This document shows positions 42,673 to 51,253 of a stretch of DNA of 64,000 nucleotides, piece by piece. The notes under the pieces are model-generated. The model did not search any database and was not told the origin of the DNA. It saw only the letters and a program-made list of their open reading frames with translations. The position numbers and the translations under genes are program-made. The stretch's first letter is position 1; every line of letters begins with the position of its first letter. This DNA is from JAUHWL01 sp964416385 (GTDB lineage: Bacteria > Bacteroidota > Bacteroidia > Flavobacteriales > Schleiferiaceae): positions 21,277 to 85,276 of the forward strand of contig CAYQDW010000002.1 of assembly GCA_964416385.1 (NCBI GenBank). The letters run 5' to 3'.

Positions 42673-42835
42673 AATTCTAATACATCCATTGAGGGTGAAA
42701 AATACAAATTATCACCAATTTAGATAGGCTTCATTTTTCAACAGCTACACATTATATATTGTGAATACTTGGTGCCAAATTGTACACCATTGCAAAGATG
42801 CTTGTTTATCTTACAGCCTACTAAACGTTACACTT

Positions 42836-44203
42836 ATGGCAACGCGTAAAAGCACTAAGCGTGCATCAGCAAAAAAGGTGTTTGTTCTTGATACTTCGGT
42901 AATTTTATTTGACCACAACGCCATCATGAATTTTGAAGAACATGATGTGGCGATACCCATTCCGGTTTTGGAGGAGCTTGACGAGTTTAAAAAAGGGCAT
43001 GATAGTAAAAACTATGAGGCGCGTGAGTTTATTCGCTTTTTAGATAAAAAGGCGGGCAACAAATCACTTACTGATTGGATTAGCCTAAGCGGTTCTAAGC
43101 GCGGCAAGTTCAAAGTGATTATGAGCACCAGCCACCCAGAGCTTGATGCAGAAAAAATTTATAGTGGTAACAAAATGGACCATAAAATTTTGAATGCTGC
43201 ATTGCGCTTGCAGAAAGAAGAAGCAGATAGAAAAGTGGTTTTAGTTACCAAGGATGTAAACTTGCGCCTAAAAGCCAAAGCGTTAAATCTAGCTTCAGAA
43301 GATTATCAAACAGGCAAGGTTACAGATTTAAATAACTTCTTTACGGGTAGAGAGACTGTTTCTGGTATTCCGCAAAAAATCATTGACACACTTTACCAAA
43401 ATCACACTTTATCTGCCGAAGCAATGGGTGCCGCGGCAGCTAAAAAGTTCAGTTTATATCCCAATAAATACTATATCGCAAAAAGTAGTCGCAGCAGTGC
43501 ATTGGCGTTTTATAATGCAGAAGACCAACGCTTAGAGCATGTTGAAAAGCGCGCGTATTATGGCATTAAGCCCCGCAACGCAGAGCAAACTTTTGCCTTG
43601 CACGCCATACTTAATCCGCAAATAAAGTTGGTGAGTTTAACGGGTGTTGCGGGTACTGGTAAAACACTTTTGGCGCTGGCCGGCAGTTTAGAGCAGCGTA
43701 GAAATTTTAGGCAAATTTATTTGGCGCGCCCTATTGTGCCCCTTAGCAATAGAGATATTGGCTTTTTACCTGGCGATGCCGAGCAGAAAATTAACCCTTA
43801 CATGCAGCCTTTGTGGGATAATCTAAAGTTTATCAAAAATCAATTTAGCGAGCATGACAAAAGCTATAAGCAGATTGATGAAATGGTGGAGCAGGAGAAG
43901 ATTCTCATCACACCGCTGGCCTATATCCGCGGACGCAGCCTAAGCAACATCATTTTTATTGTGGATGAAGCGCAGAACCTTACCCCACATGAAATAAAGA
44001 CCATCATTACAAGGGCAGGTGAGAATAGCAAATTCATCTTTACGGGAGATATCCATCAAATAGATACACCTTATTTAGATGAGCAAAGTAATGGCTTGAG
44101 CTACTTGGTAGATAAGTTAAAGGGCAACCCGCTTTATGCCCACATTACCCTAGAAAAAGGTGAACGCAGTGAACTTGCCAATTTGGCGAATGAGTTGCTC
44201 TAA
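42836..44203 (+). CDS. PIN-PhoH ATPase
   Basis: Two-domain protein of 455 residues. The N-terminal PIN ribonuclease domain (about 15-165) opens with KKVFVLDTSVILFDH and keeps later acidic residues (LEELDEF, LVTKDVNLRLKAKAL). The PhoH ATPase domain (about 240-455) carries Walker A GVAGTGKTLLALA and Walker B FIVDEAQNLTPHEIKT, then TGDIHQIDTPYLD. PIN-PhoH proteins act as ATP-dependent RNA helicase-nucleases. The start MATRKSTKRASAKK was chosen over a GTG 25 codons upstream because homologues begin near the PIN domain. Confidence 0.92.
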   Translation: MATRKSTKRASAKKVFVLDTSVILFDHNAIMNFEEHDVAIPIPVLEELDEFKKGHDSKNYEAREFIRFLDKKAGNKSLTDWISLSGSKRGKFKVIMSTSHPELDAEKIYSGNKMDHKILNAALRLQKEEADRKVVLVTKDVNLRLKAKALNLASEDYQTGKVTDLNNFFTGRETVSGIPQKIIDTLYQNHTLSAEAMGAAAAKKFSLYPNKYYIAKSSRSSALAFYNAEDQRLEHVEKRAYYGIKPRNAEQTFALHAILNPQIKLVSLTGVAGTGKTLLALAGSLEQRRNFRQIYLARPIVPLSNRDIGFLPGDAEQKINPYMQPLWDNLKFIKNQFSEHDKSYKQIDEMVEQEKILITPLAYIRGRSLSNIIFIVDEAQNLTPHEIKTIITRAGENSKFIFTGDIHQIDTPYLDEQSNGLSYLVDKLKGNPLYAHITLEKGERSELANLANELL

Positions 44204-44230
44204 GGGGCGTTTTTTGCGTTTTGGGGTGAA

Positions 44231-44310
44231 AAGTTTAATGGTTGATATGTTTATTGGTTGGATGGTTGAGAAGTTTACCGGTTGATATGTTTGTTGGTTG
44301 GATGGTCTTT
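44231..44310. repeat. 40-bp tandem repeat, two copies
   Basis: Unit aagttta..ggttgatatgttt followed by .ttggttggatggt occurs at 44231-44270 and 44271-44310 with three changes in the first 36 positions. Short GT-rich tandem repeats of this kind break short-read assemblies. Confidence 0.7.
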
Positions 44311-44338
44311 AGTTCAATGAATATGATTATCAAAAAAC

Positions 44339-44502
44339 AAAAACCCCGGTAAATGACCGAGGTGTTTTGCNNNNNNNNNNNNNNNNNNNNNNNNNNNNNN
44401 NNNNNNNNNNNNNNNNNNNNNNNNNNNNNNNNNNNNNNNNNNNNNNNNNNNNNNNNNNNNNNNNNNNNNNAAAAACCCCGGTAAATGACCGAGGTGTTTT
44501 GC
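44339..44502. other. Scaffold gap flanked by a 32-bp duplicate that is a terminator hairpin
   Basis: The 32 bases before the N run (44339-44370) recur exactly after it (44471-44502), so the contigs probably overlap. The sequence folds as ACCTCGGT / ACCGGGGT on the minus strand with a following U-run, an intrinsic terminator. Confidence 0.75.
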
Positions 44503-44567
44503 CGACCGGGAAATGCCCAATCCAATATTTAACTTTCCCATGTTTAGCTCATTCGGTATCTAAAATT

Positions 44568-44592
44568 AAAAAACGGGCCGAAGCCCGTTTTA
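44568..44592 (-). terminator. Intrinsic terminator of the outer-membrane operon
   Basis: Stem AAACGGGC / GCCCGTTT with a 4-base loop; the minus strand continues into a U-run. It lies about 33 bp past the stop of the BNR-repeat gene. Confidence 0.85.
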
Positions 44593-44624
44593 AAATCCTA
44601 AATCACAAATCCTAAATCACAAAA

Positions 44625-47600
44625 TCAATTGCCATCTGGAAGATCGCCTCTTAAGTAAGGAGCGCCAGCACGGTAAAGTTGCATTTTAATGCCTTCTGCT
44701 TGCCCCATAATGGTTTTTAAATCATTGGTTAATTGCGGCAATGCAGCTTTTACATAATCTAATTGTTGGCGTTGCGTGCCCGTAGGTTTGCTTGTATTGC
44801 TAAAGCTGCCCCATGCGGTAATGCCCAATCGGTTTTGCAAACTAGGCAGGGTAGTGTATTCGCGTTTCGCTAAGCTGCCATCGCCATGCATGGTTACATC
44901 AATGTCTACAAGCTTGAGTTCTAATTCGCGCAGGGTATTAAGCAAGGCAATGTCTACACCTGGTGTATTACGCGCTGCGGCTTTTAGATGTTGAACCATT
45001 TCACGCGTTTCGCGATAGTAATTTTCTACCGCATTAAGATCGCGGGCTATAGCATCAATTTCAGCCTGAAAAGCTACCAGTTCTGCATTGTCTGGTGTAT
45101 ACAAGGTGCTGTTCTTGAGGTGCTTTATGTTGAAGTTTACTGGGCCAGCAAGTGCTTCAAGTACACCATTTACGCTTTTATAAATTTTTACACTGTATGT
45201 ACCCTCTGGTGCAAAAAAGGCATCATCTGCGTTAGTCATGGGTTCACCACGCAGACGCAAATCAGCGTTACTGCCGTAGCGGCCATCCCATGTAATACGT
45301 TGCACCCCTGCGCTATAGCTGGTTGTTATTCTACGAATAGGTGTGCCATTGGCATCGCTAATTTCAAACAGTAAATAGGGTTTTTCCTCATTGTCTTCGG
45401 CCCTAATTTCTTCTGGTGTTGGCCAGCTGGGGTCACTTTTTTCGCGTGCGTTGCGTTGCTGCTTTATCGTTTTGGGAGATTCTTTGATGAAATAGGTGAT
45501 GGTAGCGCCAATGGGTGGATTTTCTGCGCCATAATAGCTTGCACCCTTGTAATCCGTTCCGCCAACATAGGCTTGATTAAAGAGCAAGCCATCCTTTATG
45601 GGGAGTATTGCGACATCTTTAGAGAGGGTTTCATCTGTTAATGCACGCAGCGGACTGTAGTCGTCTAAGATGTAAAATCCACGACCAAAACTTGCTAAAA
45701 CAAGATCGTTTTCACGTTTTTGTATGGCAATGTCTCTAATTGCGATGGTAGGCAAACCAGCCTTTAGTTGCTTCCAATTTTTACCACCATCTAGCGTAAA
45801 GAATACCCCGAATTCTGTACCTGCAAAAAGGAGGTTTGGATTTACGTGATCTTCTGCCAAACTGTAAACACTGCCCCGTTCTGGTAGATTGCCTACAATG
45901 CTAGTCCAGCTTTCGCCCTTATTAGCACTTTTTAGTATGTAAGGTTTAAAGTCTCCGTTTTTGTGATTGTTAAAAACGGCATAAACTACATTATCATCAT
46001 GCTGACTAGGTTTTAAATCCTGCACATAAGTACGCGTTGGTATACCCGCAAAAGTGCTGTAGGTTTTCCAAGATTCGCCATCATTAGTACTTACGTGAAT
46101 TAAGCCATCGTCTGTACCGGCATACAAAAGGCCGCGTGTTTTTTCAGACTCAAAAAAGGAAACTATATTGCCATAAACAGATGTGCTTTTGTGATATGCG
46201 ATGGCGTCCATCGGCCACACCTTGCCCATAACCTCTAGCGTATTACGGTCTATTTTACGCGAAAGATCATCGCTGATAGCAGTCCAGCTATCTCCACGGT
46301 CTGTACTCTTAAAAATCTTGTTAGCTGCAAAATAGAGGGTTTTATTATCGTGGGGCGAAATAAGCAATGGGGCGTCCCAGTTCCAAACGTAAGGTGCCTC
46401 ATCGGGGCCGGGTTGTGGTTGTATGGGTAGGCGCTCGCCACTTGCACGATCAAAACGCACCAACCAACCATATTGCGCTTGGGCGTAAACGATGTTGGGA
46501 TCACTAGGGTCAATCTGGCTCTCAAAACCATCACCACCATTGGTTACAAACCAATCTTCGTTTATGATACCTCTGCGATAAATGGTGCGACTCGGCCCGC
46601 CCAGGCTGTTATTATCTTGTGTGCCACCATAAACATTGTAAAATGGTTTGGCTTCATCAACGGCTACGCGATAAAATTGGATGGTAGGCAAATTGGGTTT
46701 CCATTGCCAGCTTTTCATGCCATCCCATGTTTCATATAAACCGCCATCACAACCCCAAATCATGTTATTTGTGTTATCTGGATTAATCCACATGCAATGG
46801 TTATCAACGTGCTTTTTAGCCTCTGGAATATTGTTGAATGATTTACCACCATCATAACTCACCTGACCATAGGTATCCATGCTATAAATGGTATTAACAT
46901 CATATGGGTGGGCAAATATTTCAACATAATAGTTGCCGCTGGTTTCGTGTCCGCTCATTTTATTCCAACTCGCGCCACGGTCACTACTCTTATAAAAACC
47001 ATGACCCTCTAGCATGGCATAAACCACATCTGGGTTAGCAGGAGAAACGGTTAAAGAGATCCGGCCAACATCCCCACCGGGTAATCCTGAAGATAGCTTT
47101 TCAAAAGTTTTACCGCCATCATTGCTTTTGTAGATGGCACTCTCTGGGCCTCCAGAAATGTACGTCCAAACATGGCGTCTGCGCTGGTGTGCAGTGGCAT
47201 AAATTACATCCGGATTGCGTGGGTCAAAATGAATCTCATTGATACCGGTATGTTCAGAAATGTTCAGAATGTTATTCCAAGATTTTCCGCCATCAGTGGT
47301 TTTATAAAGTCCGCGGTCGCCACCAGCACTCCATAAAGGCCCAACGGCTGCAACATAAACCACATCACTATTTCGTGGGTCTACCTTAATCATGCCAATG
47401 TGCTCAGAATTTTCGAGCCCCATTTTGGTGAAGCTTTTACCGCCATTATTGCTTTTGTAAATGCCATCGCCATAAGGCACAGAGCGCTGATTGTTATTTT
47501 CTCCGGTACCTACCCACACGGTGTTTTCGTTGGTAGGATCAATGGTAATGCAACCAATAGAGTAGGTGCCATAGCTATCAAAAATGGGCTCAAACGTGGT

Positions 47601-47852
47601 ACCGTGATTGGTTGTTTTCCAAACACCACCACTACCCAAAGCCAGATAGTATTCCGCATGGTTTTTCGGATTAACAGCTATATCTACAATACGTCCGCTA
47701 GTGGTTGCAGGACCAATATTTCTGAATGCCAAACCGCTAAGGCTAGCTTGTTCTAGTTTTGAAGATTCTGAGTTATCCTGTTTTTTCTTTTTCTGCGCAT
47801 AACCCATAAGTGTTAGGGCAAATGCCATACTAAATAGCGCGAGCTTCTTCAT
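44625..47852 (-). CDS. Sortilin/BNR-repeat beta-propeller protein (VPS10-like)
   Basis: Large secreted protein of 1075 residues with a signal peptide (LALFSMAFALTLMGYAQ). Residues about 40-720 hold many Asp-box repeats (SxDxGxxW): KTTDGGKSW, KSNDGGKTF, KSSDRGASW, STNDGESW, KSANKGESW and TLDGGKNW among them, forming one or two seven-to-ten bladed propellers. The last third is mixed beta and helix with no recognised motif. Such proteins are often annotated glycosyl hydrolase, but catalytic residues are not identifiable here. Last gene of a four-gene minus-strand operon with outer-membrane proteins. Confidence 0.88.
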   Translation of the reverse strand: MKKLALFSMAFALTLMGYAQKKKKQDNSESSKLEQASLSGLAFRNIGPATTSGRIVDIAVNPKNHAEYYLALGSGGVWKTTNHGTTFEPIFDSYGTYSIGCITIDPTNENTVWVGTGENNNQRSVPYGDGIYKSNNGGKSFTKMGLENSEHIGMIKVDPRNSDVVYVAAVGPLWSAGGDRGLYKTTDGGKSWNNILNISEHTGINEIHFDPRNPDVIYATAHQRRRHVWTYISGGPESAIYKSNDGGKTFEKLSSGLPGGDVGRISLTVSPANPDVVYAMLEGHGFYKSSDRGASWNKMSGHETSGNYYVEIFAHPYDVNTIYSMDTYGQVSYDGGKSFNNIPEAKKHVDNHCMWINPDNTNNMIWGCDGGLYETWDGMKSWQWKPNLPTIQFYRVAVDEAKPFYNVYGGTQDNNSLGGPSRTIYRRGIINEDWFVTNGGDGFESQIDPSDPNIVYAQAQYGWLVRFDRASGERLPIQPQPGPDEAPYVWNWDAPLLISPHDNKTLYFAANKIFKSTDRGDSWTAISDDLSRKIDRNTLEVMGKVWPMDAIAYHKSTSVYGNIVSFFESEKTRGLLYAGTDDGLIHVSTNDGESWKTYSTFAGIPTRTYVQDLKPSQHDDNVVYAVFNNHKNGDFKPYILKSANKGESWTSIVGNLPERGSVYSLAEDHVNPNLLFAGTEFGVFFTLDGGKNWKQLKAGLPTIAIRDIAIQKRENDLVLASFGRGFYILDDYSPLRALTDETLSKDVAILPIKDGLLFNQAYVGGTDYKGASYYGAENPPIGATITYFIKESPKTIKQQRNAREKSDPSWPTPEEIRAEDNEEKPYLLFEISDANGTPIRRITTSYSAGVQRITWDGRYGSNADLRLRGEPMTNADDAFFAPEGTYSVKIYKSVNGVLEALAGPVNFNIKHLKNSTLYTPDNAELVAFQAEIDAIARDLNAVENYYRETREMVQHLKAAARNTPGVDIALLNTLRELELKLVDIDVTMHGDGSLAKREYTTLPSLQNRLGITAWGSFSNTSKPTGTQRQQLDYVKAALPQLTNDLKTIMGQAEGIKMQLYRAGAPYLRGDLPDGN

Positions 47853-47858
47853 GTAGTA

Positions 47859-48521
47859 TTATTTATTTGTGTTAAGAAAAAGGCCAAAGCTTAAGCTAAA
47901 GCCAAGAAAAAAATTATTTGCGTGAATTCCTGTTAATGGTTTGTAAATGTTGGTGATGGTGTAACTGCTTACCAAACTAAAATCAGCCCAAAGCAATTTA
48001 TGACCTGTGGTTATGCCATATGCGGCACTTATTTGATGGTGATTTGTGAATTGAGCAGCGATGTTTTCATCTGCGTGATTGGTGCCATCTGCACTATTTT
48101 TTACATGATATGTGGCTTCTTGAGGAAAATTAATGCCATAACCCAACTTAATGGTTTGGTAGTAATGGCTGCTCTTTATCCGCTTTAATTGATAAAAAAC
48201 ATGCCCGCCAAGCTGTAAAACGTTAAGCTGCAGACCGCCAACTAATGTGTTTTGTTTAAAGTTTTGCTGATAATAGGCTGAGTGAACCTCTGCCTGAACG
48301 CCTAATTTTTTGCCTTTGTAGCCTGTGCATCCACCATATTGAAAACTCAAATTATAACCTCTATTAGCTGGTGCGTACTGCGGCTGTAAGTGGTATATGG
48401 GCGCAATGTAGTTGAAGCCTGTAAGAATGTGAGGTGCCAGAAAGAAACCATTGCGTTGGGCAAGCAGAGCATTACCCGCAATGGTTATAAAGCATAAAAT
48501 AAGTAGGCCTTTGCGCTGCAT
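47859..48521 (-). CDS. Hypothetical outer-membrane beta-barrel protein
   Basis: Protein of 220 residues with a signal peptide (LLILCFITIAGNALLAQ) and alternating polar and aromatic strands throughout (RGYNLSFQYGGCTGYKGKKLG, HHQISAAYGITTGHKLLWADF). It ends FFLGFSLSFGLFLNTNK, close to a C-terminal barrel signature. A small eight- or ten-stranded barrel is likely. No specific family recognised. It is six bases from the BNR-repeat gene. Confidence 0.7.
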   Translation of the reverse strand: MQRKGLLILCFITIAGNALLAQRNGFFLAPHILTGFNYIAPIYHLQPQYAPANRGYNLSFQYGGCTGYKGKKLGVQAEVHSAYYQQNFKQNTLVGGLQLNVLQLGGHVFYQLKRIKSSHYYQTIKLGYGINFPQEATYHVKNSADGTNHADENIAAQFTNHHQISAAYGITTGHKLLWADFSLVSSYTITNIYKPLTGIHANNFFLGFSLSFGLFLNTNK

Positions 48522-48550
48522 ACGGCCAAATATAGAGAATGCTTTGGGTG

Positions 48551-49969
48551 CTACAACCGGAAGCTTGCGCTCAATACGAGCGGTTTTCTTGTTATGCGTT
48601 GTATTGCAGGTTCAACAATGGCACTGCTGTAAGGGTAAAAGTTGATGCTTTGGCGCTGTATGGCGTAGCCTAAATCTAGTGTGAATTTGTTTTGTCTGTA
48701 ACCAATACCAAAGCTGTATGTGTTTTGTGTGGCATCTTGTGTTGTTAAATCAAATGGATTGCTGAGCCAATTGTAGCCACCACGCAAGTAAATGGTATTT
48801 AAACGCACTTCTGCACCAAATCTAATGTTATGCTGATTTTGTAATTGTGCTTTGATATCGTCATTCAAATATTCAAGGCCTTCTGTTGCCGTGCCACTCC
48901 ACTTTATAGGTATAAATTGATAATCTACACTTATAAAGCCATATTTATCAAATACATATGCAGCGCCTAGTCTGGCCTGCGGTGCAGAACGCACGCTGTA
49001 ATCAAAGGTTTGATTCTCATATGCCACAGTATATGGTGCCGAATTTCTGAAAAGCGCAGTTACTGATGTTTGATATTCTTGTGTAATACCCATCCATGTA
49101 GGTGATTGTAAACTTGCGGCAACTCTAACATTAGGTATTGGACGGTAAATAAAACCCGCTTTAACATTAAACCCGATGCCGTTGTTGGTAAAAGACTCTT
49201 GCCATTCAAGTCCAGAGATGCTATCGCCACCAAAACCTGCTTCTTCATAGAAAAAGTCAACATTATACCGGTAAAACGGAATGTTTACAGAAAAGCCATA
49301 GTATAACTTGTCATTTTTATTTTGTGCTAGGGTAATACCAACCTCATCATACCGGCCTTGTATCCGTTCTGCAATAAACTGCTCTGTACTGCCTATTTCA
49401 GCCTGTGTAAAATATTGATTGTTTTGGTCTATATCCAGCAAAAACGTCTCCCAAGCCAAATTTTCATAAAACAACCCAGCGTCAATTAAATCATTTGGGG
49501 CGATGCCATTTGCATTAGCAATCCAACTTTGTAGAATTGAACTTTGATTGTTTACACCAAAGGTTTCCGCTTCAGACCCAAAATCATTGTTTTTATTCCA
49601 CGTAATACCAAGTGTCCAAGCTTGTTCTGGGAATTCAGATTTCAATTTTACCACATAGCCGATGCTATAAAATATGAAACCGTTATCGTCTTGTATTTGT
49701 CTAGAACCGTAAAAAGTAGAATTCACACTGCGGTTGGCCCACCCCAAAGCAACACCAAATTCATCATGGCGGTAAACAGCAAGTCCGGCTGGGTTGAGGT
49801 GTACTGCGCTAAAATCATTACCCAATGCCGTAAAAGCACCCCCTGTGGCTACAAACCTTGGGCTACCCATTTGCGTTGCTGGATTTAGATTGATAACATC
49901 AAGGATGTTTTGCGCCATACTTTGCCCTGCCAAGAAAACAAACAAGGCTATAATTAAGGTATTTTTCAT
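48551..49969 (-). CDS. OmpP1/FadL-family outer-membrane protein
   Basis: Outer-membrane barrel of 472 residues with signal peptide MKNTLIIALFVFLAGQSMAQ. The N-terminus ATQMGSPRFVATGGAFTALGNDFSAVHLNPAGLA matches the FadL/PorV-type plug region in its Gly-Gly-Ala and Asn-Pro-Ala-Gly motifs. The rest is amphipathic strands ending FTLDLGYAI to SASFRL. FadL proteins move long-chain hydrophobic molecules across the outer membrane; in this phylum close relatives are sometimes called hemin receptors without proof. It is second in the four-gene operon. Confidence 0.87.
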   Translation of the reverse strand: MKNTLIIALFVFLAGQSMAQNILDVINLNPATQMGSPRFVATGGAFTALGNDFSAVHLNPAGLAVYRHDEFGVALGWANRSVNSTFYGSRQIQDDNGFIFYSIGYVVKLKSEFPEQAWTLGITWNKNNDFGSEAETFGVNNQSSILQSWIANANGIAPNDLIDAGLFYENLAWETFLLDIDQNNQYFTQAEIGSTEQFIAERIQGRYDEVGITLAQNKNDKLYYGFSVNIPFYRYNVDFFYEEAGFGGDSISGLEWQESFTNNGIGFNVKAGFIYRPIPNVRVAASLQSPTWMGITQEYQTSVTALFRNSAPYTVAYENQTFDYSVRSAPQARLGAAYVFDKYGFISVDYQFIPIKWSGTATEGLEYLNDDIKAQLQNQHNIRFGAEVRLNTIYLRGGYNWLSNPFDLTTQDATQNTYSFGIGYRQNKFTLDLGYAIQRQSINFYPYSSAIVEPAIQRITRKPLVLSASFRL

Positions 49970-49980
49970 GTTTAATGCAA

Positions 49981-51186
49981 TTACCTGCGTCCGCGCACTG
50001 AGCCACCGCCGCTACTGCTTCTGGTGCTGCCACCACCACTAGATGCGGGTCTTGATTGACGTACGGTTCCACTAGAGCCAGAACGTGGTGTTGTAGAACG
50101 CGTTTGGGGTTGAGCGGTGCTACTTCTTGTGCCGCTGCTGGTATTTACACGGCTCCGTGTAGTTGCAGGACTAGAGCCAGTTGCGCTATTGTTGAGAATG
50201 CGGTTTGCTTGTTGTCTGAGAGTGGCAGACCGGTTATTAGTAGTGGTTTGTGGTATGCGATTTCTTGTAGAAACAGCTGTACTTCTATTGTCATCGCTGG
50301 CAGGCCTGCGCGTTGTTTTTTGATAATAGTTTCTGTTGGCATTGTTTCTAACAGTTGTGGTTGTATTTGGCGTAGTGCGGTAACCACGTTGCTGTGCAAC
50401 AACTTGCTGTCTTAAGCGTGATGATGTTGCGCGCTTGCCTGAAGTGTTTTGTGCTTGGTTTCCAGCGTAAGAATTCTGGCTGATACGCTGTGTTTGTTTT
50501 CCACTTTTAATAGTATTGGTATTTCTTGTAGGTGTACTGGCTACACCGCCCATATTGTTTCGGCCGCCACGTGGGGCACTACTACCACGAATAACTTTAT
50601 TTGGTGTACGTGCATTGTAGTATGAGCCAAAATCATTTCCGGTAGATGGATAAAAACCGCCTGCACCATAAGGTGGATAATAACCCCAGCCAGGACCGTA
50701 AAAACCAGGGCAATAAGGATTCATGCCATAACCCCATCCCATACCAGTATTCCAACCAGGATAACCCCAGTAAGGAGAATAACCATTCCAGTATGGATTG
50801 CGATAAGGAGAATAATAAGGGTAGTCCATTGGGTATCCCCAGCCAGGGTTGCCCCATGTTGATCCAAATAAAAATTGTGAACCAGTATTCCAGCCCCAAC
50901 CGTTGTTCATGCCTATGCCCATACCCATACCAGTATTCCAACCCGTATGTAATGGTTGTTCGTACGGACTGCTATAAGTGCCCGGTTCGTAATAGTCAAA
51001 TCTATCAGGTGATGTTGTTTCTTCTTCGTTAGTTGGTGTTTCTACCAAAAGGTTGCCATATTCTGGATCATAGTAAATGCCATCAGCATAGTAATTACTT
51101 GCCAAGTCATTTTGAGAGCCGCAACCGGTCAAGATGAAGATTGTAGTGAGCAGTAGTAGGGGATAGATCTTCGTGATTACTTTCAT
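49981..51186 (-). CDS. Low-complexity surface lipoprotein
   Basis: Lipoprotein of 401 residues (signal ending FILTGC, Cys at about 22). After an acidic stretch, about residues 80-180 are a Gly/Tyr/Trp/Pro/Asn-rich region with repeats such as NTGMGMGIGMNN and WGYPGWNTGMGWGYG. The second half is Arg/Ser/Thr/Asn-rich with RTTPNTTTTVRNN and a Gly-Arg-Ser tail ending RGRR. No enzyme motif. The layout suggests a disordered, sticky surface protein. It heads the operon with the FadL-like, barrel and BNR-repeat genes and diverges from proS. Confidence 0.75.
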   Translation of the reverse strand: MKVITKIYPLLLLTTIFILTGCGSQNDLASNYYADGIYYDPEYGNLLVETPTNEEETTSPDRFDYYEPGTYSSPYEQPLHTGWNTGMGMGIGMNNGWGWNTGSQFLFGSTWGNPGWGYPMDYPYYSPYRNPYWNGYSPYWGYPGWNTGMGWGYGMNPYCPGFYGPGWGYYPPYGAGGFYPSTGNDFGSYYNARTPNKVIRGSSAPRGGRNNMGGVASTPTRNTNTIKSGKQTQRISQNSYAGNQAQNTSGKRATSSRLRQQVVAQQRGYRTTPNTTTTVRNNANRNYYQKTTRRPASDDNRSTAVSTRNRIPQTTTNNRSATLRQQANRILNNSATGSSPATTRSRVNTSSGTRSSTAQPQTRSTTPRSGSSGTVRQSRPASSGGGSTRSSSGGGSVRGRR

Positions 51187-51205
51187 TTTAAGGTGCCTTT
51201 TTAGT

Positions 51206-51213
51206 TAGCTTTG
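51206..51213 (+). promoter_or_regulatory. -7 promoter element of proS
   Basis: TAGCTTTG is an exact TAnnTTTG match, placing transcription start about 37 bases before the proS ATG. No TTG is seen at -33. Confidence 0.4.
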
Positions 51214-51253
51214 CCAGCCAATAAAAGTACAAATTCCATACCAAAAAGTTCTA

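Larger units (their letters stand above)
44204..44624. other. 421-bp non-coding stretch with repeat, terminators and gap
   Basis: No gene is supported. The stretch holds a two-copy 40-bp tandem repeat (44231-44310), a hairpin terminator (44340-44366), 100 N (44371-44470), a second copy of the terminator-bearing 32 bases (44471-44502), and the terminator of the next minus-strand operon (44568-44592). Confidence 0.7.

Noticed and set aside
42694..42716. GGTGA-N13-TCACC upstream of the Crp/Fnr gene as an autoregulatory site
   Set aside because: The half-sites are much farther apart than the six bases a CRP-type dimer needs. Kept out as unproven.
42748..42763. Near-palindrome CACA...TGTG before phoH as a CRP site
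   Set aside because: The half-sites are in the reverse order to TGTGA-N6-TCACA and the arms mismatch inside.
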